The notes under the pieces: model-generated
What the model was told of the DNA's origin: nothing
What the model saw: the letters and a program-made list of their open reading frames with translations, nothing else
The model's database searches: none
Position numbers and translations under genes: made by a program
In this document: positions 1 to 10,657 of the stretch, in pieces
Position numbering within the stretch: position 1 is the stretch's first letter
Layout: every line of letters begins with the position of its first letter
NCBI GenBank assembly: GCA_021234155.1
Contig: JAJEKV010000101.1
Span: forward strand, 1,803,332-1,867,331
Direction: 5' to 3'
Origin: Isoetes taiwanensis
Taxonomy: Eukaryota > Streptophyta > Lycopodiopsida > Isoetales > Isoetaceae
Length of the DNA: 64,000 bases

Positions 1-2248
1 AAAACGAGCATACTACCAAACCAAACAGGAAACACTGGTAAGTGAATTGTTATCACAGCCAAAGAAATTCTGGACAAGGTTGAAAGCCAGAAAACAACAG
101 ACTAGTCTTTTAGATGTGGATAGTTTATTACAACAACCGCATAAACTATATCACGAAGGGATTGCATGAGAAAATGGGATGAACAAGGTGATAATCTCAC
201 TTTTTTGATGCGATATATTTGAAGGGCTGAAATCACTTTCGTGTGGCAAGGCAGCTGATGCACTTGGGTTGATGGCAGAGATGATAAAATGGGCTGGTCC
301 AGCTGTAACCAGTGTCATCACGAAAATGATGAATAGAGCGTTGGTTGAAGGCTTCCCTCACACATGGCAAGTCAATAGAGTGGTACCAATCCATAAAGCA
401 GGAGACGTCAGCGACCCAAGCAACTATAGAATGATCATGGTAAGCAGTTTATTTTCAAAATTATTTGCCAAGCTTATAGAGATAAAGTTAAGTGATTGGG
501 CAGATGCACAATGTTAGAGCATGTCGGGGAAGTAGGTTTTAGACCTAACAGTCTACACTAGACCACTTAATTACTATGAGAGTAGTGGCGGATCTTTGTG
601 AAGAAAACTAAAAATCCGCTCTTTGCTTGCTTTGTGGATCTTACTAAAGCTTTTATATGCTAAGAAGAGGGAACATTTGGGAATACATGGATCACATAGG
701 GGTGCCACGGGAGCTCGTAAACGCAAAGATGTCGATTATATGAGAAAGTGTTAGTAAGGCTATCTTTTCCGCTAAACAAATCACAGTAAGCGTAGAGATA
801 ATTAGTAACATTAGGGTGAAGCAAGGATGCCCTCTATCCCCTACATTATTTGGGATATATATAGACCAGTTGGAGATGTGGATGCAGAGAGACATAGTGG
901 AGGGGGACTACACTTGCCCGGATACTTGCTTATTCTACTTTTTATATGCGTATGATATTGTTATCCTTGCTCATGAGCTACCACGATATGCGAGGCACTT
1001 GGAGGCACTAGCCAATTTACGTGATGCTACTAAAAAATGCAGTGAATTTGAATAAGACTAAAATTCTCATTTTTGGAAAACGAGTTCATAATTTCCACTT
1101 CCAATATAAGGGAGAAGAGGTGGAAATAGCAGACACACATAAATATTTAGGGCTTATAGTGGACCACAATTATGGGTGGAACAAGGCAAATTGGGCTCAG
1201 ATCTGGGATTAAGGCACTATACGCAATGCAGCAGAAATGCAAAAAAGCAGGGATTGTAGACTGGAAACTGAAGAAAATGTTATATCAAACCTTAGTCAGG
1301 ATAGTTGTGTTGTACGGATGTGAGGTTTGGTTTTCTTTGTACTTGGGTCGATGTCCTTCGGGACTCTCCTAAGAAATGTGGAAAAGAGTTGAGAAAATTC
1401 AAAAGAAATTTCTTCTGGCAGAACTAGGGGTTAAAATGCAAACCCGTATCATATGATGTTGGCTGAAGGAGGGATGGAGATGTTAGAAGCTGAAGCATTA
1501 TTTCTGACGCTCAAATATGTGCAAAAGATCCATGATATGGATGCTGATAGGCTACCAAGGCTTGCAATGATACAGAGTAGTCTTAAGGGATGGTATAATG
1601 AAGTGAGTAAATGGTTGGGTAAGTGGGGAATGGTGCTAGAAGATATGCCATCAGAGGAGGACGAGCTAAGGGAATGGGTCCACGACATATCGAGAAAAAA
1701 TCTTGGCATAATGCGAGCAATCGAAAATGGCATTTTACAAAAAAGAAATTAATCCAGCACTTGGAGAAGCACTGCATCTCTTGGGTAAGCTGTCTTACTT
1801 TAAAAGACATTTATTGTGCAGACTAAGATTAAGTTCACATCACCTGGGAGTGGAGGTTGGTAGATGGGGGAATCTCCCCCGAAACTTACGTACCTGTAAA
1901 ACATGTGGAGCTGATGTACTGGAGAATGAGGCACACCTTATTCTTCGCTGTCCTGCATATAAAAATTTAAGGAGACGGATGGGTATTCCTACCGGGATCT
2001 CTTTATATGAGTTCTTTGCGCTGCCAGCTGCAACTATCAGTGACTACTTGATAGAAGTGATGAAAGTGAGAGACATGTCAATAAGAAACTATAAACACTC
2101 ACTAGAATTATATGAGAAAGAGAGTAGTGAGACTAATGATGCCCTGATTGAGGGTACATTAGAGTTTTAATTATATGCAAAAAACTGACTTGTATATCGT
2201 CTTCTAGACCTGATGGTCTCATAGACGTGATCTATAAAACATTTCATT

Positions 2249-2251
<3 letters not shown>
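1..2251 (+). mobile_element. LINE copy 1, ORF2 C-terminal half (broken, 5' end outside window)
   Basis: Remnant of a non-LTR retrotransposon ORF2 cut into several frames. Seen in order: the linker before the reverse transcriptase (about 1-260), RT fingers with N-Y-R-M-I (about 415-480), the KQGCPLSPTLFG block (about 816-855), a catalytic box reading Y-A-Y-D at 945-956 instead of YADD, and the thumb/connection region. At 1890-1965 there is a zf-RVT type Cys/His region (CxxC, then H and C). The first catalytic Asp is replaced by Tyr and several stops and frameshifts are present, so the copy is dead. The coding end at 2170 is followed by a short 3' UTR, a stem-loop at 2206-2219 and a CT microsatellite. 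LINE assignment is firm; the clade (L1-like with zf-RVT) is inferred. Confidence 0.88.
2206..2219 (+). other. LINE 3'-terminal stem-loop (copy 1)
   Basis: AGACC, loop TGAT, GGTCT: a 5-bp perfect stem with a 4-base loop, about 30 bases before the microsatellite tail. The same position in two other LINE ends (32523-32534 and 40773-40784) has a stem of different sequence but the same geometry. A conserved GAC-containing stretch and an A-rich run follow. Probably part of the structure the RT recognises on its own RNA; that role is inferred from other LINEs. Confidence 0.6.

Positions 2252-2301
<50 letters not shown>
2252..2301 (+). repeat. (TC)n microsatellite, tail of LINE copy 1
   Basis: About 25 TC units directly following the TTTCATTTCA end of LINE copy 1. 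Position and the parallel tails of other copies suggest it began as the LINE 3' tail. Confidence 0.9.
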
Positions 2302-2303
<2 letters not shown>

Positions 2304-2395
2304 GTTTGCCTAAGCATAAGGTTGTGTCACAAGCACTCCTTAATCTCTCTCTTATGTTTGCCTAAGCATAAGGTTGTGTCACAAGCACTCCTTAA
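2302..2395 (+). repeat. 52-bp tandem duplication at the junction of two LINE copies
   Basis: A unit starting ATGTTTGCCTAAGCATAAGG occurs at 2302 and again at 2354, with a short CT run between. It lies between the tail of copy 1 and the 5'-truncated start of copy 2, so it may be old target sequence copied during insertion. Confidence 0.85.
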
Positions 2396-2396
2396 G

Positions 2397-4847
2397 CCTA
2401 TTATAAGGTATGATAAATCTGATATGTACAAAGCTTGTTGTGAGAAAAATGCCTCTACTATCACATGGCCAACTAATGCGACAGAACTCAGTCATGCCCT
2501 TACTCAGATGGTTCTTGAATCTGCTAATACATGTTTTGTGTCGCACAGGCAGAGAATGGGGTTGCCTTGCAATGGTTGGTTTGACTATGAATGCAGGATG
2601 CAAAGAAGACAATTTATATTAGCAAAGGGGATGCGAAGGCCTTGGCAAGAAGGGAGTACATCAGAATGGTTAAGAGGAAGAAACAGGCTTATTTGAGTAA
2701 GAAACATGAGCAGATGGTCACAGAATTATTGGCATATCCGAAGAAGTTTTGGAATAGATTGAAACCTTCCCAAAAACCGAGTACAATGGTAGAGGTTGGT
2801 GCTTTGATGAATCATAATTAACATCTCTATCATGTGCCAGGTGTGGACACAAAAATGGATGGGGCATATGAGGAGGGCTGTTTCTCCTTGGAGGACATGC
2901 AGGATGGGCTCCAAAGATTATCCAATGGTAAGGCAGCAGATTCCGAAGGGCTTATGGCTGAAATGTTTAAATGGGCAGGTGATAGTGTGGTAGAAGTCTT
3001 GGTAAAGTTGTGCAATGCTGTCTTGTTTGAAGGCTTCCCACGCACATGGCAAGTGAATAGGGTGATCCCTCTTCATAAGGCAGGTGATGAGTCTGATCCA
3101 AACAACTACCGTATGATTATGATATGTAGTTTTTATGCCAAGCTTTTTGCTAACATGCTGAACGCTAAAATAAGCACATGGTCCGAGGTTCATAATGTGA
3201 GAGCAACAGGCAAAATTTGGTTTTAGGGGCTGAGGAGGTCTACAACAGATCATTTGGTTACCATGAGAGCCATGACGGATTCAGTGATTAGTAAGAAGAA
3301 ACCTTTATATGCATTGTTTGTTGATTTCTCTAAAGCTTTTGATATGGTTGGAAGAGGACACTTGTGGGATAGAATGTCAGCTCTTGGTGTGCCTGTTGAG
3401 TATACGCATGCAGTGGCAAAACTTTATGATAAAGTATTGGTTCAGCTTTCTTTCCCATACACCAGTGATGAGTATGTTGAAAGCAATATGGGGGTTAAGC
3501 AGGGCTGCCCACTATCGCCCACACTTTTTGGTTTGTTCATAGATCATTTGGAGGATTGGATCTGTCAAAATGGTGGTGATGGAACGCCTCTATATAGGTA
3601 TGTTATTTTGCTATTGTTGTATGCCAATGATGTTGTTCTATTATCTAGGAGTGTAGCGGGTCTACAAAAGCACTTGGATGCTCTTGAGGGATTTTGTGAC
3701 ATGAAAAGCATGCGGGTCAACATGGCTAAAACCAAGGTTGTAGTGTTTGGAGCTACCAAGGTAGATCATGTAAAGGTATTTTACAAAGGAGAGCCTGTTG
3801 ACATTGTGGATAGTTATAAGTATCTTGGTCTAATTGTAGACAAAAGTCCCAACTGGAATATAGTGGCTGAGCAAAAAAAAGCGGATGGTGGGCTTAAGGC
3901 TCTATGCCATGCAACGCAGTGTATGAAAGCGTATATGGGATTTCAAAGATGAAGAAGCAGTTGTATATTGCTTTGGTGCAATCGCTGGTGCTATATGGAT
4001 GTGAGGTATGGGGCCGTGTTTGGCGTTGGATAGATGGAAGAAAATTGAAAAAATACGTAAAAGATTCTTTTCGTCTTTGAGCTTGAACTAAGATGCAAAC
4101 ACCATATGATATGCTGTTAGTGGAGTGTGGGATGCTCTCTTTGGAAGCGGAAGCACTTTGTAATTAAGACTCTCCATTATGTGCATAAGGTGCTCTATGT
4201 CATGCCGAATGATAGTTTGCCAAGGTTGGCATTGGAGGAGACACGCACGAAAGGGTGGTTTGCGGACATAGTGGGGTGGCTAGCCAGATGGGGGATGCAT
4301 ATGGACGATTTGGAAAATTGTAAGGATAATGTACGAGGTTGGGTTGTGGATAATGTAACCCGTGTGTGCTAGAGAGAAGGTGCGGTTAAGAAGGAGTTCT
4401 ACAGGGTCCATATCAATCCCATGCTACAAGGGGCCAGTTACTTACACGAACACATTTCTGTTAAACACAGACAGGCTATATGTAGGATGAGGTTAAGCTC
4501 ACACAGGCTTGGGGTGGAGTTGGGGAGATGGAGTGATATTCCACATGAGCTTAGGGTCGTGCAAGTTGTGTGATAGGGGACTCTTGAGGATGAGGCACAT
4601 GTGCTACTTCATCGCTCATCATATGCCACATTGCGTGCTAAACATGGTATGAAAGCTTATACACTTGCTTTTTTTTGACTACCCCTGGGGGTGTGATTGG
4701 GCGTTATATACTTGTTTGCTTTGGACCATAGAGAAAGATGCTTGAAAGCAATGGATGTAAAAGAGGAGGACGAGGAAGAGATTGAGGGGTTAATGCATTA
4801 TTATCCGATGATGCATTAGATGAACTTTTCTATAATTACTAATGTAA

Positions 4848-4852
<5 letters not shown>
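2397..4852 (+). mobile_element. LINE copy 2, 5'-truncated ORF2 (linker, RT, zf-RVT; broken)
   Basis: Second copy of the same kind of LINE. It begins just after the endonuclease, in a stretch that aligns with the end of the third copy (about 10360-10520: Y-x-K-x-D pattern, then S-A-x-x-C-F). Then come a basic linker (2591-2821), RT fingers (2834-3226), the RT palm (3254-3952) with FVDFSKAFD and KQGCPLSPTLFG, and a catalytic box Y-A-N-D at 3620-3631 (YADD expected). The thumb (3955-4372) and a decayed zf-RVT region (about 4380-4650) follow. At least five frameshifts or stops break it. The 5' truncation and the microsatellite tail are typical of target-primed reverse transcription. Confidence 0.88.

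Positions 4853-4941
<89 letters not shown>
4853..4941 (+). repeat. (TC)n-(AC)n compound microsatellite
   Basis: TC units from 4853 to 4912, then AC units to 4941. It abuts the end of LINE copy 2. Just before it, ATTAC-taat-GTAAT (4835-4848) forms a 5-bp stem with a 4-base loop, in the same place as the terminal stem-loop of other copies. Confidence 0.92.
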
Positions 4942-4943
<2 letters not shown>

Positions 4944-5374
4944 TGGAAATTAAGGAGGAGACTATATTTGATAATGATAACACGGATGAAAGGCGGCAAG
5001 GCATAGCTGCTAACTTCCTTAATCTGGCCATTGGGATTGTCAATGGCACTAATGGAGTATACAGAACTACAAGATATGACAAAAGGGACATACTACTCTT
5101 CCATGCTATTAAATTTGTGCATGCTGACAGTTGTAGGCCCTACCTACAGGCTAGGAATGTGATTATATCACAGATATGTCCATACATGTATGTTAAGACT
5201 TGTGCTATTAAAGCTGCTGCTGACATTAAGGGGTTGATCAGTAATTTTAGAACCAATGGCTTTGATGAAAACGGGATGATTAAAAAGATTACAAGATACA
5301 TCAGCAACAATACTTTCCCAGGACTGAGATTTGACAAAAGCGTACTCATACGGGAGATAGTTGTAGGTACATGA
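4942..5374 (+). CDS. Unrecognised open reading frame, about 143 codons
   Basis: The frame is open from the microsatellite to a TGA at 5372-5374 and has normal-looking codon use. It contains several well-spaced Cys, Arg-rich and hydrophobic patches (for example R-Y-D-K-R-D, then C-P-Y-M-Y). The N-terminal Ser/Leu/Thr/His run in the same frame is only translated microsatellite, so the true start is unknown. I do not recognise a family. It could be a gene fragment or part of an unclassified mobile or viral-like element; two more coding-like segments follow at 5876-6076 and 6181-6534. Confidence 0.35.
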
Positions 5375-5431
5375 AATTACTTATGTTCCCATAGAGCTGT
5401 AATCCATGGGTCAGAAATGGGTAATATAATA

Positions 5432-5511
5432 TAGGATAAGGGTTGGACCCCAGCCGTAATGGCAGGGGTCCATACCATTACTGCTTTAAAATTCGGGCCA
5501 AACTTATCCTA
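5432..5511. repeat. Small foldback (nested inverted repeat)
   Basis: TAGGATAAG (5432-5440) pairs with CTTATCCTA (5503-5511). Inside it, TGGACCCC (5444-5451) pairs perfectly with GGGGTCCA (5465-5472). It sits in the 500-base gap between two unrecognised coding-like segments, where nothing else is seen. It may be a short foldback element. Confidence 0.6.
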
Positions 5512-5875
5512 CAGTTGGTGGTAGGATTTTTTTCTATTTTAATAATCTTTTTGATACCAGTAGTATGGTTATGAATAGGGGGCTTTAGAATGCATAGAGT
5601 CTTCAACTTATAATAATGGTTGAATAATCATATGAACAATGAAAGGAATATAATTACAAAGTAAGATATTGGGATTGGAATGAAATAAGTTTTTGCTTTG
5701 AATATTATGTTGTAAGCCATAGAATTTAATGGACCTATGAGTTAGGTTACATTGGGCACTTATCTGGCTTGGTTTACCATATGTCTAAATGGTTTTTGAC
5801 TTAAGGATGTATATGAGGAATGCAAGTTAACCAAGGCCATATATCCTTCGAATAATTAACTCTTTTAAGTTCTAG

Positions 5876-6076
5876 GGTACTGGTTTTGGTAAAACGACTG
5901 GCGGCTCGAATGGAGCTCTGACCATGGCTACAGATGGGACTGAGACCGGAATGCATGATATAGCCGAGACTGAATACTGGCAGCATGTACGAATTTACCA
6001 ACTGGGAGGATTTTGGTCTGACATTTTGAGAGATCTTTCCATAAAATCTACTACTAGGCAAAGAGATATTGTGTAA
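5876..6076 (+). CDS. Unrecognised open segment, 66 codons
   Basis: Opens right after a TAG preceded by a pyrimidine-containing stretch that could be a splice acceptor, and runs to TAA at 6074-6076. The translation is Gly/Thr-rich at first, then has aromatic residues (Y-W-Q-H-V and G-F-W-S-D). No family recognised. The forward frame looks more protein-like than the others and it lies in line with the segments before and after. Confidence 0.25.
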   Translation, partial: GTGFGKTTGGSNGALTMATDGTETGMHDIAETEYWQHVRIYQLGGFWSDILRDLSIKSTTRQRDIV

Positions 6077-6180
6077 GACTTTGGCTGGCAATGGCCATAG
6101 ATTCTTGCCGCATTAATGGTAAGATAAGAACTTATTTAGACATAGCCCATAGGGACCTTTAAGATAGTTCTGGAAAATAA

Positions 6181-6534
6181 CCTATAAAGATAGATGAGGA
6201 ATTTTGGAGGGAATTTGACTCAGACGGATATCCATGGAGCTCTGATAGTGATTCGGCACTTGAGGAAGAATGGCTTAATGCAGAATTTGAGTTCTGCTTG
6301 AATACCACTGAGCCTGATAAAACTGATATGGAAGGCAAGGGCAATATTGGGCAAAAACGCCCGTGGATGTAGAACCAAAATCATAGTAATAGAAGGCAAG
6401 AGAACTTCAGACATGCTTGCAATAAGCAGAGTGCAAATGACTCCACTGACCATATCCCTAATACACAAGATGATGATCTTGATTATGACTACGAAGACTA
6501 CCAGGTTGAAATAAATTTCTTTCGCCGTTCTTGA
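6181..6534 (+). pseudogene. Unrecognised acidic coding segment with one in-frame TAG
   Basis: One frame is open from 6181 to TGA at 6532-6534 except for a single TAG at 6370-6372. The product is strongly acidic at both ends (Glu/Asp/Ser-rich start, D-D-D-L-D-Y-D-Y-E-D near the end) with Trp residues in the first half. The centre is Asn/Gln/His-rich. Acidic character on both sides of the TAG suggests one former coding unit. Family unknown. Confidence 0.35.
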
Positions 6535-7774
6535 TTGTTGAAACTATACTGTTAATATGTGTAAGTACACCATAGAAACTGATACCAAACTTGATGCTTG
6601 TAATTTGATAGTCTACTTATGATAAACATACGTTTTAGAATAATATTCTTATTGAAATGAATGAGCTAGGGGTAAAAAGGTGGCAATAGGTGACCAGCGA
6701 TGAGCTGAGAAACCTAATGTACCTTTTGGCCCCTCACTCATTACCATTTTCATGCTAATGTTGTGTTGTGGCTGCAGGTACGGGTTTCTCCTCTTATTGA
6801 TGTCTTTTTACTTGCAAGCTCTGGAGTGGATGGAAGGATGATATGTTTACCTTTAATCTGATAAAAATGAGTACACTGAAGTTGGTCGATGCATGAAGAA
6901 GCGAAATGGGAAAGTTTACTGAACTCATAAATATAAATGCAGTTTACAGCACTGTTTAAATACTGGTCCTTTTGATAGGCATAATCTATGATATGAAAAC
7001 AGATTTTTAAGAAGTATTCCTTTATATATTTTGGATTTGAAAGCAGGATGGCATTAATCAGGGCCGTTTTGTAGTTGATGACTAAAGGGCTTATATGAAA
7101 GGTAGTTTATGAATGAACTCGAGCTATTACTGTGGCAGCACATTTTGGAGTGAATATACTCATCGTAATTATAAGTATTGCTATGACAACACATTCTGGA
7201 AATGTATCTGCTCATGTTTGTAAGTAGGAATGACGTCTGAACAACAGAAGAATATGATGATTATGTTAAACTATAATGCATGAAATATATAATGAATTGT
7301 GAAAGGCATTTCTTTCTATTATATGATCTAGTGATGAATAATACATGGCTAAATTTGGGACCATAGGTTGTAAAGGTAAAGAGTTAAGATAAAGGATGAG
7401 TTTGGAATTTAAGCAGGCTGATACTAGGGCAGCACATCTTGGAAGAGACTTGCTCATGAAAATAATTATATGGAATATTGGCTTAATAGGATAATGCACT
7501 GGTTATATAATACAACAGATCTTTAAAATGACCATGTCTATGGTATTATGATAATGATGGTATGACTGTACATGCTGGCAGTTTGTTTGACATTGATAAA
7601 TAAAGAATGATATAAGGACTTGTTATATGGACTGATGGTTTCATTTGTACTAAAGTCAATAATAGATGCATGAATATGATATCTAAGTATTTGTTTCATA
7701 GGACATCAATGTCATCAGGGATTTATTTCCTAAGTATGGGCCGATAATACTATTGTAGGGATTGACCTCAATAG
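6535..7774. other. AT-rich stretch without recognisable gene
   Basis: No convincing coding sequence. A degenerate motif of about 35 bases, CAGCACATYTTGGA followed about 15 bases later by CTCATG, recurs near 7133, 7183 and 7428. Otherwise nothing is recognised. Confidence 0.6.
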
Positions 7775-7844
7775 ATGTCATGGCTAGTAGACTGGGCTTA
7801 TGCTAGTGTGGACTGGGTTCTTTTTTCAATTTTCACTTTTTGCC

Positions 7845-8046
7845 CTTCCTTGCGCTTCCCTTCTACCCATTCTCTACTCCCTTTTCTCATTTTTCCTTTT
7901 CCCTTTTTTTTTTCATTTTTCTATTTCCTGCTTTTCCCCTTTTTCATTTTCCTATTTTCCCCTTCACCTTTTTCCTCTCCTTTTTCTCCTCTTACCTTTT
8001 CTTTTCCCTTTTTCCATTTCCTCTTTCCTCTCCCCTTTCAGTTTTC

Positions 8047-8083
<37 letters not shown>
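7845..8083 (+). repeat. Polypyrimidine tract ending in (CT)n
   Basis: About 200 bases almost purely of T and C followed by about 16 CT units (8050-8083). Open frames over it (Phe/Ser/Leu-rich) are composition artefacts. Confidence 0.9.
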
Positions 8084-8085
<2 letters not shown>

Positions 8086-8101
8086 AAGGGAAAAAAGAAC
8101 A

Positions 8102-8220
8102 TAGTCTAGTGGTAACACACTAGGTCTAGCAACTATAGGTCTCGAGTTTGAGCCCCGAGAATCGCACTCTGGTGGTTAATCTGTTGTTTGAAATAGATGT
8201 CAAAACCCCACAAATGTAGA
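8102..8220 (+). mobile_element. tRNA-derived SINE-like head (tentative)
   Basis: TAGTCTAGTGGTAA (8102-8115) resembles a Pol III A box and AGTTTGAGCCC (8145-8155) resembles a B box. Their spacing is tRNA-like. No full tRNA cloverleaf or anticodon is evident, so this is a SINE head or coincidence rather than a tRNA gene. A CT microsatellite precedes it and a LINE 5' region begins about 350 bases downstream. Confidence 0.35.
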
Positions 8221-8268
8221 GAAGCATGTATTAATAAAGTGGTTGGTTGGGGAAGAGAGGGCCTTGGG

Positions 8269-8435
8269 GGGCCCAACCAAGCAATGTAGTGTGGTGTGTG
8301 GTCACATGTCCGGGTTGGATCTTTGCCCTAGTGGGCGTGACGTTAAAATACTCTCTCTCTCTCTCTCAAACTCTCTCTCTCCCGGGTGCCCAACCAAGCA
8401 ATGGCGTGGGGTCACACGTCCAGGGTCGATGTTCT
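8269..8435 (+). repeat. Imperfect direct repeat around a CT run
   Basis: GCCCAACCAAGCAATG begins near 8269 and again near 8387. Each is followed by a GTGTGGTCACATGTCC-like stretch and GGTYGAT. The two halves are separated by CT runs. Confidence 0.7.
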
Positions 8436-8648
8436 TCCAATCTTTGGAGCAGGAAGAAAGGATAAAAAAGCATTAAAAAAATCAGAGATTTCTGATGCAG
8501 ATTCGTATGGGTCCCGAGTCGGCTACTGATGCGCATTCTTTGTTGAAGCCTCGCCGAAGGGGAAGCTGGTGAAGGGGCTCAACCCTTCGGAGACTGGCCA
8601 AGGCGGAAATGGCATGCAAAGAGTCCCCGTGTCTTGCAGATCGCTATC

Positions 8649-9506
8649 ATGACAGGGGGCAAAGAGATTCACCGCCCAATGCCACTTTTTACAAAGAAGC
8701 AGGATGAATGTCCCAAGCTTTCTTGCAAAAGGTTCATTCAGTCCCGGGGTTGAGGGGGCTTCAAGGTCTTGGAACAGTGGGTCAGGTCATCTCCTTTTGG
8801 AGGTTTTAATGGAGAAATGGTTATGGGGCAGGTCCTTGCTATTATGATGAGGATCTTGGATTCAATGGAGCAGTCTCGGAAGAAAGCAGAGCAAGCAAGA
8901 AGAGAAGCCGTTGCACAACAGAATCAATTGCTGAAACTTCTTCAATGTATGAATGAATCTATATTTGCATTAAAAAATGAGAGCGCAGAATTAAAGCAGC
9001 AGGTGGCAAATATATCAAGTGCAACACCGGAAAATGACCAAGATGCTTTGGAAAATGACAGGGAAGGATTCTAGGATGCCATGGATACACTAAATGAGAA
9101 GATGGAATATCTGGCAGATATGCATGAAAGGGAAGCTAAGGCCAATAATTTCAGAATTTCAGGATTACCAGAAGGAGAGAATGAGGATACTGTTACTGCT
9201 GTTCAAACCTTCATTGCAGGCAGAATGCAAGTCCAGGCCCCGGTGGATATTGTGGATGCATATCAGATTGGCAAGAAAGGGGAAGGAACACGCAACATAC
9301 TAGTGAAGTGTGCAAGCAAAGAGGCTAAGGCAAGAGTGATGCAGAAACGGTCAACGCTTAAAGGCCAGTACATTTGGGTTAATGATGACTTAACCAAGAT
9401 CCAATTTCGGCAGAGGAAAGATGACATTATGAAAATGAAAGAGGCTAGGGCAGCAGGCAAGCGTACCTACTGGAGAGGTGGGAAAGCAGTAATAGAAGAT
9501 GCATAG
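8649..9506 (+). pseudogene. LINE ORF1 (coiled coil + RRM + CTD, L1-type), two internal stops
   Basis: One frame from ATG 8649 to TAG 9504-9506 (285 codons before the stop) is interrupted only by TGA 8751-8753 and TAG 9072-9074. A Lys/Glu/Gln heptad stretch (about 8863-9010) predicts a coiled coil. It is followed by an RRM-like part starting N-F-R-I-S-G-L-P-E (about 9147) and a C-terminal domain with D-D-L-T-x-x-Q-x-R-x-R (about 9384-9425). This order is that of mammalian L1 ORF1p (Transposase_22 family), an RNA-binding trimer that coats LINE RNA. The plant L1 ORF1 proteins I know of usually have an RRM followed by a CCHC zinc knuckle; none is seen here. The endonuclease frame follows directly. 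Confidence 0.72.
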
Positions 9507-10657
9507 GAAATATTGACCGCCAGGTTAGTATGTTGGAATGTAAATACTTTAAAACATAGCAAAATATGTACTATGGTAGATGTGGTAGATGATGCAGATG
9601 TAATTTTCTTTTTGGAAACATGTGAGCATAAGGAGAAAGGTCTCCCGAAAATTTTTGGATTTACCATGTTGCATTCTGTATGGAATAATAAATGGTGGAA
9701 TCATAAAGGTTCTGGAGGTATTGCTTGTTATGCCAGGAATGAAATTGTCCATGCAGTCTGTGTATTGGAGCATAAAGCATCATCGCAATACATATGGGTT
9801 GAATTACCCGGTAGAAATGGTAAGGTCTATGTGGCTGGGTGTTACTTTCCGCCGAGGGAGTCACCAATTTATAACAAAGGAGATTTGGATAAAGATGATC
9901 CGTTTTATCATTTAGAACAAGATATTTTAATATTGAGCATGACAGGAGAAGGGTTACTGTTAGGAGACTTTAATGGCAGAACTGGAAATCAACAAGCAGC
10001 TATGGTTAGCCCAGAGGGAGAAGTAGAGTGGTTAGAGATGTTGGACGATGAGGAATTACAAATCTCGGGTTGGAACAGGGTATCGGATGATGGGGTGAAG
10101 TGGCCAAAACCACAGGGGTGCCATGTATTGCATTTGTGCAGTGGTTCTGAGATGGTGATCTTTAATGGTACTGCTAGATATCCAGGTTCCGTAAACGTAC
10201 CTGTAAAAATGCTAGTGTGGTGGATTATATTATCGCTAAACCTTCTTTTGCTGAACAGATTGTTGGTTTGTCAATTGGGGATGAAAATGAAAATTCGGAC
10301 CATGTGCCCATCTTCATAACTATCAGTGTGCAAGGGCGTTATAAGCAGTGTGAGGCTCCGCATAAAAGCAAACGAGCATATCTGAAATACAATAAGGCAG
10401 ATGAATATGGGAAGATATGTGGGCAGAAAGTGATGGCTCTTGTATGGCCGGATACATTACCAGAAAAAAGTGACACATTGACCAATATACTGCTGCAATC
10501 AGCGGATAGTTGCTTTGGGTCATACCATCAAATTTGGGCCATGGCCATTACAAAAATGGCTCAGGTGTGTGCCATTTTGTCCATGGCCGCGTGGCCCTCA
10601 ATAAGTTTTATCTTTTCAGTAAGAAATTTCTCAAACAACTTGATTCAGTACCTTTAA
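9507..10657 (+). pseudogene. LINE ORF2 N-terminus: APE-type endonuclease (frameshifted, truncated)
   Basis: Begins in the same frame as ORF1, immediately after its TAG. No ATG is near the start; the first plausible residue is at 9507-9513. Endonuclease motifs in order: C-W-N-V-N-T-L (about 9531), L-E-T-C (about 9615), G-G-I-A-C-Y-A-R (about 9715), G-D-F-N-G-R-T-G (about 9965). After a frameshift near 10190-10215 come V-D-Y-I-I-A (10217) and S-D-H-V-P-I (about 10297). The enzyme nicks target DNA to prime reverse transcription. Homology to LINE copy 2 continues to about 10525 and then stops abruptly, so RT is missing. Confidence 0.85.

Noticed and set aside
4820-4941. Ser/Leu and Thr/His runs as the start of a protein
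   Set aside because: Direct translation of the TC and AC microsatellite.
7775-8104. Phe/Ser/Leu-rich membrane-like protein
   Set aside because: Produced by the polypyrimidine tract in all three frames.
8102-8175. Functional tRNA gene
   Set aside because: Box-like elements exist but no acceptor stem, anticodon arm or full cloverleaf can be folded.
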